A stretch of 64,000 nt of DNA from Lachnospiraceae bacterium (lineage in GTDB: Bacteria > Bacillota > Clostridia > Lachnospirales > Lachnospiraceae). The notes beneath the pieces are model-generated. The model was given only the letters and a program-made list of their open reading frames with translations. It searched no databases and was not told the DNA's origin. The translations under genes were made by a program, and so were the position numbers. The stretch is from positions 869,672 to 933,671 of the forward strand of contig LR698958.1 in assembly GCA_902381685.1 (NCBI GenBank), written 5' to 3'. Numbering within the stretch: the first letter of the stretch is position 1; each line of letters begins with the position of its first letter. Shown piece after piece: positions 36,700-46,157 of the stretch.

Positions 36700-37390
36700 G
36701 TGTATGGAACGGTTATATAACGGTCTGATTAAAGAAAACCCTACCTTTGTATTAATGCTCGGAATGTGTCCGACATTGGCGGTTACAACTTCAGCCATCA
36801 ATGGAGTAGGTATGGGACTCACAACAACAGTCGTATTAGTTATGTCTAATATGTTGATTTCCATGTTGAGAAAGGTTATTCCGGATTCAGTGAGAATGCC
36901 GGCATTTATCGTAGTAGTAGCATCTTTCGTAACGATTGTGCAGTTTTTATTGGAAGGATTTGTTCCTGTTTTATATGATGCGTTAGGACTATATATTCCT
37001 CTTATTGTAGTAAACTGTATTATTTTGGGAAGAGCGGAAAGTTACGCATCTAAAAATCCGGTTCTTCCGTCAATTTTCGATGGGATCGGTATGGGGCTTG
37101 GTTTTACTGTAGGATTAACAAGTATCGGTATTGTCCGTGAAGTAATTGGTGCAGGAGAAATCTTTGGATTCCGCGTAATGCCTGCATCTTACGAGCCTAT
37201 TACTATTTTCATTTTGGCGCCGGGAGCATTCCTTGTACTTGCAGGTCTTGTTGCTTTACAGAATAAGATTAAAGCAAATGCAAAGAAAAAAGGAAAAGAA
37301 GTAGTTGAAGCAAGTTGTGGCGAAGGCTGTGCATCTTGTGGAAACCACGGTTGCAAAGGAAAAGTATTTCCTGTAGAAAGCGATAAATAG
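36692..37390 (+). CDS. rnfE: Rnf complex subunit E with Cys-rich tail
   Basis: 232 aa, about six membrane helices, paired with RnfA as the antiparallel membrane core that holds a shared iron-sulfur centre. Core motifs are ENPTFVLMLGMCPTLAVT, NCIILGRAESYASKN and a glycine-rich GMGLGFTVGL. The cytoplasmic C-terminus (about 200-232) adds CGEGCASCGNHGC, which is absent from the classical proteobacterial subunit. Confidence 0.93.
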   Translation: MNKCMERLYNGLIKENPTFVLMLGMCPTLAVTTSAINGVGMGLTTTVVLVMSNMLISMLRKVIPDSVRMPAFIVVVASFVTIVQFLLEGFVPVLYDALGLYIPLIVVNCIILGRAESYASKNPVLPSIFDGIGMGLGFTVGLTSIGIVREVIGAGEIFGFRVMPASYEPITIFILAPGAFLVLAGLVALQNKIKANAKKKGKEVVEASCGEGCASCGNHGCKGKVFPVESDK

Positions 37391-37401
37391 GAGGGGACAA
37401 A

Positions 37402-37977
37402 ATGAAAGAGTTATTGATTATTGCGGTTGGCTCTGCACTTGTAAATAACGTTATTTTAAGCCAGTTTTTAGGAATTTGTCCATTTTTAGGTGTGTCTAAA
37501 AAGGTGGAAACAGCGGCAGGTATGGGAGGAGCGGTTGTATTCGTTATTACAATTTCATCGTTCTGTACCGGTTTGATTTATAAGTTTATTCTGTCACCGT
37601 TACATTTTGAATATTTGCAGACAATTGTATTTATTTTGGTAATTGCTGCGTTGGTACAGTTTGTTGAAATGTTTTTGAAGAAAATGATGCCTCCGTTATA
37701 TAAAGCGTTGGGAGTATATCTTCCGTTAATTACAACAAACTGTGCAGTGCTTGGTGTAGCATTGACGAACGTACAGAAAGAGTACGGAATTTTGGAAAGT
37801 GTAGTAAACGGATTTGCAACTGCTTTAGGATTTACGATTGCCATTGTAATTATGGCGGGAATTCGTGAAAAAACAGAGCATAATGATGTATCACCGTCAT
37901 TCCAGGGAACACCTATTGTACTTGTGACGGCAAGTTTAATGGCGATAGCGTTCTTTGGATTTTCGGGATTAATTTAG
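37402..37977 (+). CDS. rnfA: Rnf complex subunit A
   Basis: 191 aa, six helices, homologous to RnfE in opposite orientation. It has NNVILSQFLGICPFLGVSKK at the start and TTNCAVLGVAL centrally, with the two conserved Cys that coordinate the membrane-buried cluster. A GGAGG precedes ATG 37402. Confidence 0.96.
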   Translation: MKELLIIAVGSALVNNVILSQFLGICPFLGVSKKVETAAGMGGAVVFVITISSFCTGLIYKFILSPLHFEYLQTIVFILVIAALVQFVEMFLKKMMPPLYKALGVYLPLITTNCAVLGVALTNVQKEYGILESVVNGFATALGFTIAIVIMAGIREKTEHNDVSPSFQGTPIVLVTASLMAIAFFGFSGLI

Positions 37978-37989
37978 GAGGCTGGAAAA

Positions 37990-38781
37990 ATGAGTATAAC
38001 GGGAATAGTAATTGCTGCCGTAATCGTAGGCGGAACAGGATTATTTATCGGTGCTTTTTTAGGACTGGCAGGAAAGAAGTTTGCTGTGGAGACAGATGAG
38101 AGAGAGGAAGCAATCATAGAAGTTCTTCCGGGCAATAACTGTGGAGGCTGCGGATACGCAGGTTGTTCAGGTCTCGCCAGTGCGATTGTAAAAGGAGAGG
38201 CAGAGATAAGCGGCTGTCCGGTTGGAGGAGCAGCCGTGGCGGCGGAAATCGGTAAAATTATGGGAGTTGAGGCAAAAGAGCAGACTCGAATGACTGCCTT
38301 TGTAAAATGTGCCGGAACTTGCGACAAGGCTGGAAAAGATTATGTGTATACAGGTATAGAGGACTGTACAATGATGAAATCCATGCAAAATGGCGGTCCT
38401 AAATCATGTAATTACGGCTGTCACGGTTTTGGAACTTGTGTAAAAGCCTGTCCTTTTGATGCAATTCATATCGAAAACGGTGTTGCTGTGGTAGATAAAG
38501 AAGCATGTAAGGCGTGTGGAAAATGTATTGCGGTATGTCCGCAGAATTTAATTGAATTAGTACCTTATGAACAGAAACATTTGGTACAGTGTAATTCTAA
38601 AGATAAAGGAAAAGATGTCATGTCAGCATGTAAGGCGGGCTGTATTGGCTGTAAAATGTGTCAGAAAGTCTGTGAGTATGATGCGATTACGGTAGAAGAT
38701 AATATTGCGCACATTGATCCTGAAAAATGTACAAATTGCGGGGCTTGTGCAGAAAAATGTCCTAAGAAAATTATTATGTAG
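37990..38781 (+). CDS. rnfB: Rnf complex subunit B
   Basis: 263 aa. It is the ferredoxin-accepting subunit: an N-terminal membrane helix (about 5-25), a four-Cys domain (NNCGGCGYAGCSGL), then ferredoxin-like motifs (CKACGKCIAVCP, CIGCKMCQKVC, CTNCGACAEKCP) plus a GTCVKACPFDAI pair. Last of the rnf genes. AGGAGG precedes ATG 37990. Confidence 0.96.
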   Translation: MSITGIVIAAVIVGGTGLFIGAFLGLAGKKFAVETDEREEAIIEVLPGNNCGGCGYAGCSGLASAIVKGEAEISGCPVGGAAVAAEIGKIMGVEAKEQTRMTAFVKCAGTCDKAGKDYVYTGIEDCTMMKSMQNGGPKSCNYGCHGFGTCVKACPFDAIHIENGVAVVDKEACKACGKCIAVCPQNLIELVPYEQKHLVQCNSKDKGKDVMSACKAGCIGCKMCQKVCEYDAITVEDNIAHIDPEKCTNCGACAEKCPKKIIM

Positions 38782-38790
38782 GGAAGAAAA

Positions 38791-39228
38791 ATGTGGAAAC
38801 AGGCAGGAAAATTGTTTTGGCAGGATATAAAGAAATTAAAGACAGCGCTTATCCTTATTTGTATTTATCTTGCTTTCATGAAATTTGTGTTACATAGTGG
38901 GTGTCCGTTTGTAGTTGTGACAGGATTTCCATGTGCAGCCTGCGGGCTGACAAGAGCAGGCGTCCATTTCCTTAAAGGGGAATGGATACAGGCGTGGAAT
39001 GTACACCCTGCCATTTTTCCCATCGTACTTCTTGTTGTCGTTTTTATAATTCAGAGATATTTCAGACAGGCATCATTAAAGAAATTAAAAAAATATGCGA
39101 TTTTGCTTATTGTGGGAATGCTGGTTTTATATGTTTACCGGTTTGCCACACAATTTCCGGGCAACCCGCCAATGTCGTATTATAGGGATAATTTGATGAT
39201 GCGTATTGTGAAATGGATAAAAATGTGA
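38791..39228 (+). CDS. DUF2752 family membrane protein
   Basis: 145 aa, about three helices. It carries the family motif FPCAACGLTRA (CxxCGxTR, about residues 48-58) after GCPFVVVTG. Function is unknown. It starts 9 bp after rnfB on the same strand, so it is probably on the same transcript, but no mechanistic link to Rnf is known. Confidence 0.8.
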   Translation: MWKQAGKLFWQDIKKLKTALILICIYLAFMKFVLHSGCPFVVVTGFPCAACGLTRAGVHFLKGEWIQAWNVHPAIFPIVLLVVVFIIQRYFRQASLKKLKKYAILLIVGMLVLYVYRFATQFPGNPPMSYYRDNLMMRIVKWIKM

Positions 39229-39271
39229 TATGATAAGCAATAAATTATTATAGACTAAAGGAGTTGCAGTT

Positions 39272-39616
39272 ATGGAAGAAAATTACAATAACGAACAGGA
39301 AAACGAACAGCAGTACCAGTATAATTATAATACGGACTATAACTACAATCAGCCTCAGAATTACAATCAGCAGAACGACAACGGAGTAATGTCGGTAGGG
39401 GAATGGCTTTTGACAATTTTAGCCACAATTATCCCATGTATCGGTCCCATCATATATTTGGTTTGGGCCTTCGGAAAAGGTGGAAATGAAAACCGCAGAA
39501 ATTATTGTAAGGCGTGGTTGATTTACTGGGTAATTCAGACAATATTAGCAATTATTTTAGTAATTGTTTTATTTGCGCTAATTATTCCGGCATCTTCACA
39601 ATACTATTATTACTAA
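39272..39616 (+). CDS. Membrane protein with Asn/Tyr/Gln-rich N-terminus
   Basis: 114 aa. Residues 1-40 are low-complexity, almost only N, Y, Q, E and D (for example YNYNQPQNYNQQ). Two hydrophobic helices follow (about 46-67 and 85-108), joined by a polar loop KGGNENRRNYCKAW, and the end is YYYY. The family is unknown; the plan resembles small DUF-type membrane proteins with disordered N-termini. RBS AAAGGAG precedes ATG 39272. A bidirectional terminator follows. Confidence 0.7.
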   Translation: MEENYNNEQENEQQYQYNYNTDYNYNQPQNYNQQNDNGVMSVGEWLLTILATIIPCIGPIIYLVWAFGKGGNENRRNYCKAWLIYWVIQTILAIILVIVLFALIIPASSQYYYY

Positions 39617-39626
39617 GAGTAGAAAA

Positions 39627-39668
39627 ATAATGATACCCTCTTATTTCAAGATGGTATCATTTATTTTT
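39627..39668. terminator. Bidirectional terminator between rnf-side genes and apbE
   Basis: AATGATACC / GGTATCATT stem between convergent genes, with T-rich flanks on both strands. On the minus strand it overlaps the last codons of apbE. Confidence 0.7.
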
Positions 39669-40633
39669 TCTGTACAATGTAACTGATAATCGTCTGTAAT
39701 GAAAACGGCATCAACATTATCTAATTGGTTGATTAATTTTAATCCCTTTTCTAAGCCTAAAATAAAGCAGGCAGTGCTGAGCGCATCGCCGTCAGCGGAG
39801 GAATCGGATATAATTGTTACACTCAAAAGATTGCTTTCTTTTGGATAGCCGGTGGAGGAATCCAAAAGATGGTGATAGATTTGACCGTTCTTTTTAAAAT
39901 ATCGTTCATACACGCCTGAAGATACGACAGAGCGGTCATCTACGGGAATGGAGGCTATTGTTTCGTTTTGTTCTCCAAAAGGTTTCTGTATACCGATATG
40001 GAAAGGTTTTCCGTCCGGTTTATTGCCGACTGTCAGTACGTTGCCTCCGAGATTAATCATGGCGTGTTTGACACCTTCTTTTTCAAGATATTCATTCAGG
40101 CGGTCTGCGATGTAACCTTTTGCAATTCCACCCAGATCTAACGCGGCTTTGGGATCGAGGAGTTGAACGGTATTTCCGTCAACCACTACGTTTTTATAAT
40201 TTACATGACTTTTTGCTTCCTGAATAAGAGTTGGAGCGGGAACGTTTCCGTCATTGTTTTTGAAGTCCCAAAGACTGCTCAGAGGGGCGATCGTAATGTC
40301 GAAAGCACCATTTGATAATTCGCTGTAATAGAGAGCCTTCTTAATAAGTTCGACTGTTTCGTCAGAAACTTCTACGGGAACTCCGTTACTTTGATTAATT
40401 TTTGAAATTTCGCTTTCAGGAATCGTCCTGCTAAATTTGTTTTCATATTCCGAGCATAGTTTGAAACAATGCTCTAAAATGGAAGAGTCGTTTGTGCCCC
40501 AAAGTTTAATGGAGATAAGCGTATCAAAAAATATTCCGCTCTTACTGATAGAGTCTTTGGAAACAGGGGTGGTGCAGCCGCTTAAAAGCAGCAGACAAAA
40601 GGTTAATACAATACTTATATAACGACGTTTCAT
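39641..40633 (-). CDS. apbE: FAD:protein FMN transferase (ApbE), lipoprotein
   Basis: 330 aa from the minus ATG at 40633 (GAGGA upstream; an earlier in-frame ATG at 40645 precedes the RBS). Lipobox LLSGC gives a membrane-anchored extracytoplasmic enzyme. ApbE motifs are DLGGIAKGYIADRL, NLGGNVLTVG, the SSGVYERYF segment and SSADGDALSTACFILG (Mg-binding Asp/Thr). It attaches FMN to Thr residues, the expected targets being RnfG and RnfD encoded upstream. It faces the rnf operon convergently. Confidence 0.94.
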   Translation of the reverse strand: MKRRYISIVLTFCLLLLSGCTTPVSKDSISKSGIFFDTLISIKLWGTNDSSILEHCFKLCSEYENKFSRTIPESEISKINQSNGVPVEVSDETVELIKKALYYSELSNGAFDITIAPLSSLWDFKNNDGNVPAPTLIQEAKSHVNYKNVVVDGNTVQLLDPKAALDLGGIAKGYIADRLNEYLEKEGVKHAMINLGGNVLTVGNKPDGKPFHIGIQKPFGEQNETIASIPVDDRSVVSSGVYERYFKKNGQIYHHLLDSSTGYPKESNLLSVTIISDSSADGDALSTACFILGLEKGLKLINQLDNVDAVFITDDYQLHCTEKINDTILK

Positions 40634-40758
40634 ACATATCCTCATTTCTTTATGATTTCAATTAAATAGTATATACTAATTTATATTCGAAATGCAATCG
40701 AACATATGATTGCATAGTCGGAATGAATATGATAAAATAGGCAGGGAGAAAATAGCAG

Positions 40759-41115
40759 ATGAAGAAAAATGACTATAAGTTAATGATAATTATTATTGGA
40801 ATAGCGGTTCTTTTATTTTTAGCGGCAGCGTTAAAAGATAACGGTAAGGAGAATGTTATTGAGATAAAGATAGATGGCGTTGTTAAGGGCAGGTATGCGC
40901 TTTCCGAAGACAGAGAACTGAATCTGAACGGGACAAACCGCCTTGTGATTAAAGACGGAAAGGCTGATATTACGGAAGCGGATTGTCCGGATAAAGTATG
41001 TGTAAAGCAAAAGCCTATTTCAAAAGCAGGAGAAAGTCTTGTATGTCTTCCGAATAAAATTATTATTACGGTTGTGGAAGGCGAGGAGAATGAATTGGAC
41101 GGAGTAGCCAATTAG
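40759..41115 (+). CDS. NusG domain II-containing protein
   Basis: 118 aa with an N-terminal membrane helix (about 8-24), then the conserved extracytoplasmic domain called NusG_II, with CPDKVCVKQKPI and LVCLPNKI (three Cys). Function is not established. It is commonly paired with the Gx transporter family gene that follows 10 bp later and with apbE, suggesting a role around flavin or quinone redox modules (inference). Confidence 0.85.
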   Translation: MKKNDYKLMIIIIGIAVLLFLAAALKDNGKENVIEIKIDGVVKGRYALSEDRELNLNGTNRLVIKDGKADITEADCPDKVCVKQKPISKAGESLVCLPNKIIITVVEGEENELDGVAN

Positions 41116-41125
41116 GAGGAATATC

Positions 41126-41617
41126 ATGAAAAATAAAGGTGTCTATTTTGGAATGTTTACGGCGCTGGCACTGATTTTCAGTTATGTGGAGTCACTTATT
41201 CCTTTTCATATCGGCATACCGGGAGTGAAACTGGGGCTGGCTAATTTGGTTATTGTCGTCGCCATGTATAAGATGAATAAAAAGCAGGTCTATCTTTTAT
41301 CCGTGACAAGAGTAGTTCTGGCGGGATTTATGTTTGGCAATCTGTTTAGTATTGTATACAGTCTTGCAGGCTCACTGCTCAGTCTTGCGGTGATGTACGG
41401 TCTGAAAAGAAAAGAATCGTTTAGTATTATGGGAATCAGTATGGCGGGCGGAGTGTTTCATAATATAGGACAGTTGATTGTTGCCATGATTGTGCTGGAA
41501 AGTCTAAACTTAGTTTATTATGCATCTGTGCTGTTAATTTCGGGATTAATTACGGGGATTGTAATTGGGATTGTCTCCGATGAGATAATGAAGAGGATTA
41601 AGAAAATCCATTTTTAG
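41126..41617 (+). CDS. Gx transporter family membrane protein
   Basis: 163 aa, about five helices, similar to the family long annotated as heptaprenyl diphosphate synthase component I. The conserved start ALALIFSYVESLIPF, PGVKLGLANLVIV and FMFGNLFSIVYSLAG segments are visible. The substrate is unknown. AGGAGG precedes ATG 41126; it is followed by ruvA after 19 bp. Confidence 0.83.
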   Translation: MKNKGVYFGMFTALALIFSYVESLIPFHIGIPGVKLGLANLVIVVAMYKMNKKQVYLLSVTRVVLAGFMFGNLFSIVYSLAGSLLSLAVMYGLKRKESFSIMGISMAGGVFHNIGQLIVAMIVLESLNLVYYASVLLISGLITGIVIGIVSDEIMKRIKKIHF

Positions 41618-41636
41618 TAATGAAAGTGAGGAAAAG

Positions 41637-42242
41637 ATGATTTCATATATAAGAGGAGAATTGGTGGCAGTTGAAGAGGAAAAAGCAGTTATAGATGTGG
41701 GCGGAGTAGGATATGGCATTTTTATGCCTGCGCAGTCTATGGGAAAATTGCCTCCATTACATGAAGAGGTGAGGTTACATACATATCTGCATGTAAAGGA
41801 AGATGCCATGCAGTTATACGGATTTTTGACAAGAGATGATTTAAAAGTATTTAAACTCGTTATCGGTGTCAGCGGAATAGGACCGAAAGGCGCATTGAAC
41901 ATTCTGTCCAATTTAAGTGCGGACGATTTGCGCTTTGCCGTGCTGTCAAACGATGTCAAAGCGATTTCTGCCGCTCAGGGCATCGGCAAGAAAACAGCAG
42001 AAAAACTAATTATTGAATTAAAGGATAAGTTGAGTATGGACGATGTCTTGGAACATATGGTACAGGAAGAAGAAGTGGCTGTAACCGGCCAAAACAGTGG
42101 AGTGCAGGCGGAAGCCGTGCAGGCGCTTGTGGCGTTGGGATATGGCAATACGGAGTCACTGCGGGCAGTGCGCCGGGTAGAAGTGAATGCGGACAGCGAT
42201 GTGGAAACTGTGTTGAAACAGGCGTTGAGATTTATGATGTAA
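41637..42242 (+). CDS. ruvA: Holliday junction DNA helicase subunit RuvA
   Basis: 201 aa, standard length. It binds four-way junctions and loads RuvB. Domain I starts [10 protein letters not shown]; helix-hairpin-helix motifs include [16 protein letters not shown] and [20 protein letters not shown]; the C-terminal domain III binds RuvB. It lies 16 bp before ruvB. Confidence 0.97.
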   Translation: MISYIRGELVAVEEEKAVIDVGGVGYGIFMPAQSMGKLPPLHEEVRLHTYLHVKEDAMQLYGFLTRDDLKVFKLVIGVSGIGPKGALNILSNLSADDLRFAVLSNDVKAISAAQGIGKKTAEKLIIELKDKLSMDDVLEHMVQEEEVAVTGQNSGVQAEAVQALVALGYGNTESLRAVRRVEVNADSDVETVLKQALRFMM

Positions 42243-42258
42243 AAGGCGGGAAAATAAA

Positions 42259-43260
42259 ATGGGAAAAAGGATTATTACAACTGAGAGTCTGGAAGAGGAT
42301 TTAAAGATAGAGAATCATCTGCGGCCTCAACTGCTCACGGATTATATTGGACAGGAAAAAGCAAAAGAGATGCTCCGCATTTACATTCAGGCGGCAAAAG
42401 AGAGAAACGAAGCACTTGACCATGTGTTATTTTACGGACCGCCCGGATTAGGAAAGACAACACTGGCAGGAATTATAGCAAACGAAATGGGAGTGAATTT
42501 AAAGATTACATCAGGTCCTGCCATTGAAAAGCCGGGAGAAATGGCGGCAATTTTAAACAATCTTCAGGAGGGCGATGTACTGTTTGTCGATGAAATTCAC
42601 CGATTAAACAGACAGGTAGAAGAAATTTTATATCCGGCCATGGAAGACTATGCCATTGACATTATGATTGGAAAAGGTGCGAATGCCCGCTCCATTCGTC
42701 TGGATCTGCCTCAGTTTACTTTGGTTGGAGCGACTACAAGAGCAGGAATGCTCACCGCACCTTTGCGCGACAGATTTGGAGTTGTGCAGCGGCTGGAATT
42801 TTATACGGAGAAAGAATTACAGACGATTATTATCCGATCAGCGGGAGTGATGGGCGTGGAAGTGGACGAAAATGGCGCTATGGAGATGGCGAGAAGATCC
42901 AGGGGAACTCCACGTCTTGCCAACAGGCTGTTAAAGAGAGTGAGAGATTTTGCACAAATTAAATACGATGGAATTATTACGGAAGAAGCGGCAAACTATG
43001 CGTTAGATTTATTGGAAGTGGATAAGTATGGTTTGGATCACATTGACAGAAATATTCTATTGACAATGATTCAGAAATTTAACGGAGGCCCGGTGGGACT
43101 TGACACTTTGGCGGCATCTATAGGAGAAGATTCGGGAACGATAGAAGATGTGTATGAGCCGTATCTTATAAAAAACGGATTTCTCCACCGGACGCCGAGA
43201 GGGAGAGTGGTTACTTCTTTTGCATATCACCATCTGGGAATTTCAGAGGAAAATCATTAA
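42259..43260 (+). CDS. ruvB: Holliday junction DNA helicase subunit RuvB
   Basis: 333 aa AAA+ motor. The start [19 protein letters not shown] is conserved. Walker A is GPPGLGKTT (about 56-64), Walker B is VDEIHR, sensor 1 is GATTRAG, and the arginine finger region is RDRFG. A C-terminal winged helix ends with [10 protein letters not shown]. Confidence 0.97.
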   Translation: MGKRIITTESLEEDLKIENHLRPQLLTDYIGQEKAKEMLRIYIQAAKERNEALDHVLFYGPPGLGKTTLAGIIANEMGVNLKITSGPAIEKPGEMAAILNNLQEGDVLFVDEIHRLNRQVEEILYPAMEDYAIDIMIGKGANARSIRLDLPQFTLVGATTRAGMLTAPLRDRFGVVQRLEFYTEKELQTIIIRSAGVMGVEVDENGAMEMARRSRGTPRLANRLLKRVRDFAQIKYDGIITEEAANYALDLLEVDKYGLDHIDRNILLTMIQKFNGGPVGLDTLAASIGEDSGTIEDVYEPYLIKNGFLHRTPRGRVVTSFAYHHLGISEENH

Positions 43261-43332
43261 AACAGTTGGATTTTCAATTTGAATGGTTTATAATAAAGAA
43301 TACATGATTAGAAAGTAATAAGGAGGTGTCCT

Positions 43333-43743
43333 ATGGCATCGTCAAAAAATTATACAGAAGTTTTAATTGGGGGAAAAGTTTTTACTCTGAGCGGTTTTGA
43401 GAGTGAAGAGTATTTGCAGAAAGTTTCTACATATTTAAATCGCAAAATGGACGAATGCAGCAGTGTGGAAGGGTACAAGAAGCAGAGCGCTGAGACGAGA
43501 AGCATATTGCTTGCACTCAATATTGCGGACGATTATTTCAAGACAAAGAGCATGGCAACGACATCGGAAGCGGACATTGAACTGAAAGATAAGGAGATGT
43601 ATGATTTAAAACACGAGTTGATTTCTGCACAGTTAAGTTGCGAAAATGCTGAGAAAGAAATAGACAGATTGAAAGAAGAAAATACGGAGTTGCAGAAACA
43701 GATTGTAAAACTGGAAACGGAGTTAAAAAATCGTGAAAAATAA
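43333..43743 (+). CDS. zapA: Cell division protein ZapA
   Basis: 136 aa. It starts with the ZapA fold that stabilises FtsZ filaments (VLIGGKVFTLSGFESEEYLQKVSTYL). A long coiled coil follows (about 80-136, rich in E, K and L heptads). RBS AAGGAGGTG precedes ATG 43333. A terminator follows directly. Confidence 0.88.
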   Translation: MASSKNYTEVLIGGKVFTLSGFESEEYLQKVSTYLNRKMDECSSVEGYKKQSAETRSILLALNIADDYFKTKSMATTSEADIELKDKEMYDLKHELISAQLSCENAEKEIDRLKEENTELQKQIVKLETELKNREK

Positions 43744-43769
43744 AAGACTGTCAGCGGACAGTCTTTTTT
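43742..43769 (+). terminator. Terminator after zapA
   Basis: Perfect 11-bp stem AAAAGACTGTC / GACAGTCTTTT, loop AGCG, U-run. Confidence 0.85.
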
Positions 43770-43782
43770 AAAGGGAGCAGGT

Positions 43783-46149
43783 ATGAAAAGAGAAATAGAA
43801 ATTTTAGCACCGGCAGGCTCATATGAAAGTCTGAAAGCGGCGATTGCGGCAGGTGCAGATGCAGTTTATGTAGGAGGAAATCGTTTTGGAGCGAGAGCAT
43901 ATGCGAACAATTTTTCGGAGGAAGAATTGCTGGAAGCGATAGATTATGTACATCTGCACGGAAAGAAAATTTATTTAACAGTTAATACACTGTTAAAAGA
44001 AAAAGAACTGGAAAAAGAACTGTACTCGTATCTTCTGCCTTATTACAGACAGGGGTTAGATGCGGTTATCGTACAGGATCCGGGTGTTCTTCGTTTTGTG
44101 AGAGAATATTTTCCAAGCCTTCCCATTCATGCAAGCACGCAGATGACAATTACAGGAGCAGATGGTGCAAGATTTATGGAAGAGCAGGGTGTAGAGAGAA
44201 TTGTTACGGCAAGAGAGTTGAGTTTGCAGGAGATAAAGGAAATATCTGAAAAGACTTCTCTTGAAATAGAGAGTTTTGTTCACGGTGCTTTATGTTACTG
44301 TTACTCGGGGCAATGTCTGTACAGCAGCCTTTTAGGAGGACGAAGCGGAAACCGGGGACAGTGCGCGCAACCGTGCAGACTTCCTTATAAAGTGGACGGA
44401 AAAACGTCCTATGTGATGAGTTTAAAAGACTTATGTACGGTGGAATTTATTCCCGATTTGGCAGAGGCGGGAATTTATTCGTTCAAGATCGAAGGGAGAA
44501 TGAAAAAGCCTGAATATGTGGCGGCAGTAACGTCGATTTATCGTAAATATGCGGATTTATACTTGCAAAAAGGGCGAAAGGATTATTCCGTATCCAGGGA
44601 AGATAAACAGATTTTGATGGATCTGTACAATCGCGGCGGTTTTCACACGGGATATTATCAGATGAGAAACGGGAAAGAAATGCTATCATTACATCGCCCT
44701 AACCATGCAGGTATAAAAGCAGTAAAGGTAGTTTCGCAGCAGGGAAAAGAAATAAAAGCAGAAGCAATGACAGAACTGCACAAAGGCGATATTTTGGAAT
44801 TGCCGGATAAAGAAAATTATACATTGGGACAAGATGTAAGAATAGGGCAGCAATTTTCGATAGGATTGCGCAAAGGGAAAAAAATCGGCAAAGGGGAAGT
44901 GTTGAACCGTACCCGAAATGAAAAACTATTGCAGGAGTTGAGAAAAAATTTTGTGGAACAAAAACTGCAGGAAAAAATTAATGGGAATTTAATACTTTCT
45001 ACAGAAAAAGATGCTACACTAACATTGAGGTTTGGCGATACGGAAGTTACTGTTGTCGGAGAAAAGGCGGAACAGGCGTTAAACCAGCCGATGAGTGAAG
45101 AGAGAATTGATAAGCAGATTAGAAAGACGGGGAATACTCCGTTCGTGTTTGATACGCTTACGATTTCTTTGGAAAATTCTCTTTTTATGCCGATGCAGAA
45201 ATTAAATGAATTAAGAAGAAGCGGTCTGGAGATGCTGGAAAAGGAAATTTGTGCAAAATACAGGCGCAGGGACGAAAAGCAAGAAGAGGAAAAACAAGAA
45301 AAACAGGATATAAAGAAAAATAAGCAACACGATATACAGTCTCTGTTTGTCTATGTGGAAAAGAAAGAACAATTCCTTAAAGCAATCGGTAACGAATCGG
45401 TAAAAAGAATTTATATCGACTGTACAATCATAGAGAAGGCATGGGAAAATAAAGAATTATCAGATTTGACTAAACAGGCCCGGGATAGAGGGAAAGAAAT
45501 ATATTTTGCGATGCCATATATTTTTAGGGGAGATACAGAGAAGAAATATGCAGAAACTTTTGATGCAACTGTATTCGATGGTATTTTGATAAGAAACTAT
45601 GAGAGTTTTTATTTTCTGAAAGAAAGATTTCCGCAGGCACATATTGTGCTGGACTGTAATATGTATCAGTTCAATCAGGAAGCAAAAAGGTTTTGGGAAG
45701 AGAATGGAGTTCATGAATTTACCGCACCGCTGGAATTGAATTACAGAGAGTTACAGGAACTTGGGTGTGATAAAAGTGAGTTGGTCGTATATGGATATTT
45801 ACAGATGATGGTGTCGGCGCAATGCATTCATAAAACTACAGGGAAATGTACTCACCGGAGTGGATATACAAAAATGACTGACAGATATAATAAGCAGTTT
45901 ACATCAAAAAATTGTTGTGATTACTGTTATAATATTATTTACAACGCAGAGCCACTGTGCCTGCTTGAACAAAAGGAAGATATTCTACAGTTAGCCCCAA
46001 AAGAATTGCGCCTTCATTTCACGATAGAAAACGGAAAAGAAACAGAAGAAGTGATAAAACAGTTCGAGGAAGTTTTTATCCATAATAAAGAAATTGGAAC
46101 GTATGAAAAGGCGTTTACAAGAGGCCATTTCAAACGAGGAGTAAAGTAG
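43783..46149 (+). CDS. U32 family peptidase (long form with DUF3656-like region)
   Basis: 788 aa. The N-terminal U32 domain has EILAPAGSYESLKAAIAAGADAVYVGG, HASTQMTI and the Cys cluster CYCYSGQCLYSS / GNRGQCAQPCR, then SLKDLCTVEFIPDL and GVGEGRMKKPEYVA-like KIEGRMK. The middle (about 320-480) matches the DUF3656 region of large U32 proteins, and a second barrel-like half follows. Homologues include RlhA, which hydroxylates 23S rRNA, so a tRNA/rRNA modification role is as likely as proteolysis. RBS GGGAGCAGG precedes ATG 43783. Confidence 0.9.
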   Translation: MKREIEILAPAGSYESLKAAIAAGADAVYVGGNRFGARAYANNFSEEELLEAIDYVHLHGKKIYLTVNTLLKEKELEKELYSYLLPYYRQGLDAVIVQDPGVLRFVREYFPSLPIHASTQMTITGADGARFMEEQGVERIVTARELSLQEIKEISEKTSLEIESFVHGALCYCYSGQCLYSSLLGGRSGNRGQCAQPCRLPYKVDGKTSYVMSLKDLCTVEFIPDLAEAGIYSFKIEGRMKKPEYVAAVTSIYRKYADLYLQKGRKDYSVSREDKQILMDLYNRGGFHTGYYQMRNGKEMLSLHRPNHAGIKAVKVVSQQGKEIKAEAMTELHKGDILELPDKENYTLGQDVRIGQQFSIGLRKGKKIGKGEVLNRTRNEKLLQELRKNFVEQKLQEKINGNLILSTEKDATLTLRFGDTEVTVVGEKAEQALNQPMSEERIDKQIRKTGNTPFVFDTLTISLENSLFMPMQKLNELRRSGLEMLEKEICAKYRRRDEKQEEEKQEKQDIKKNKQHDIQSLFVYVEKKEQFLKAIGNESVKRIYIDCTIIEKAWENKELSDLTKQARDRGKEIYFAMPYIFRGDTEKKYAETFDATVFDGILIRNYESFYFLKERFPQAHIVLDCNMYQFNQEAKRFWEENGVHEFTAPLELNYRELQELGCDKSELVVYGYLQMMVSAQCIHKTTGKCTHRSGYTKMTDRYNKQFTSKNCCDYCYNIIYNAEPLCLLEQKEDILQLAPKELRLHFTIENGKETEEVIKQFEEVFIHNKEIGTYEKAFTRGHFKRGVK

Positions 46150-46157
46150 GTGAAAAA

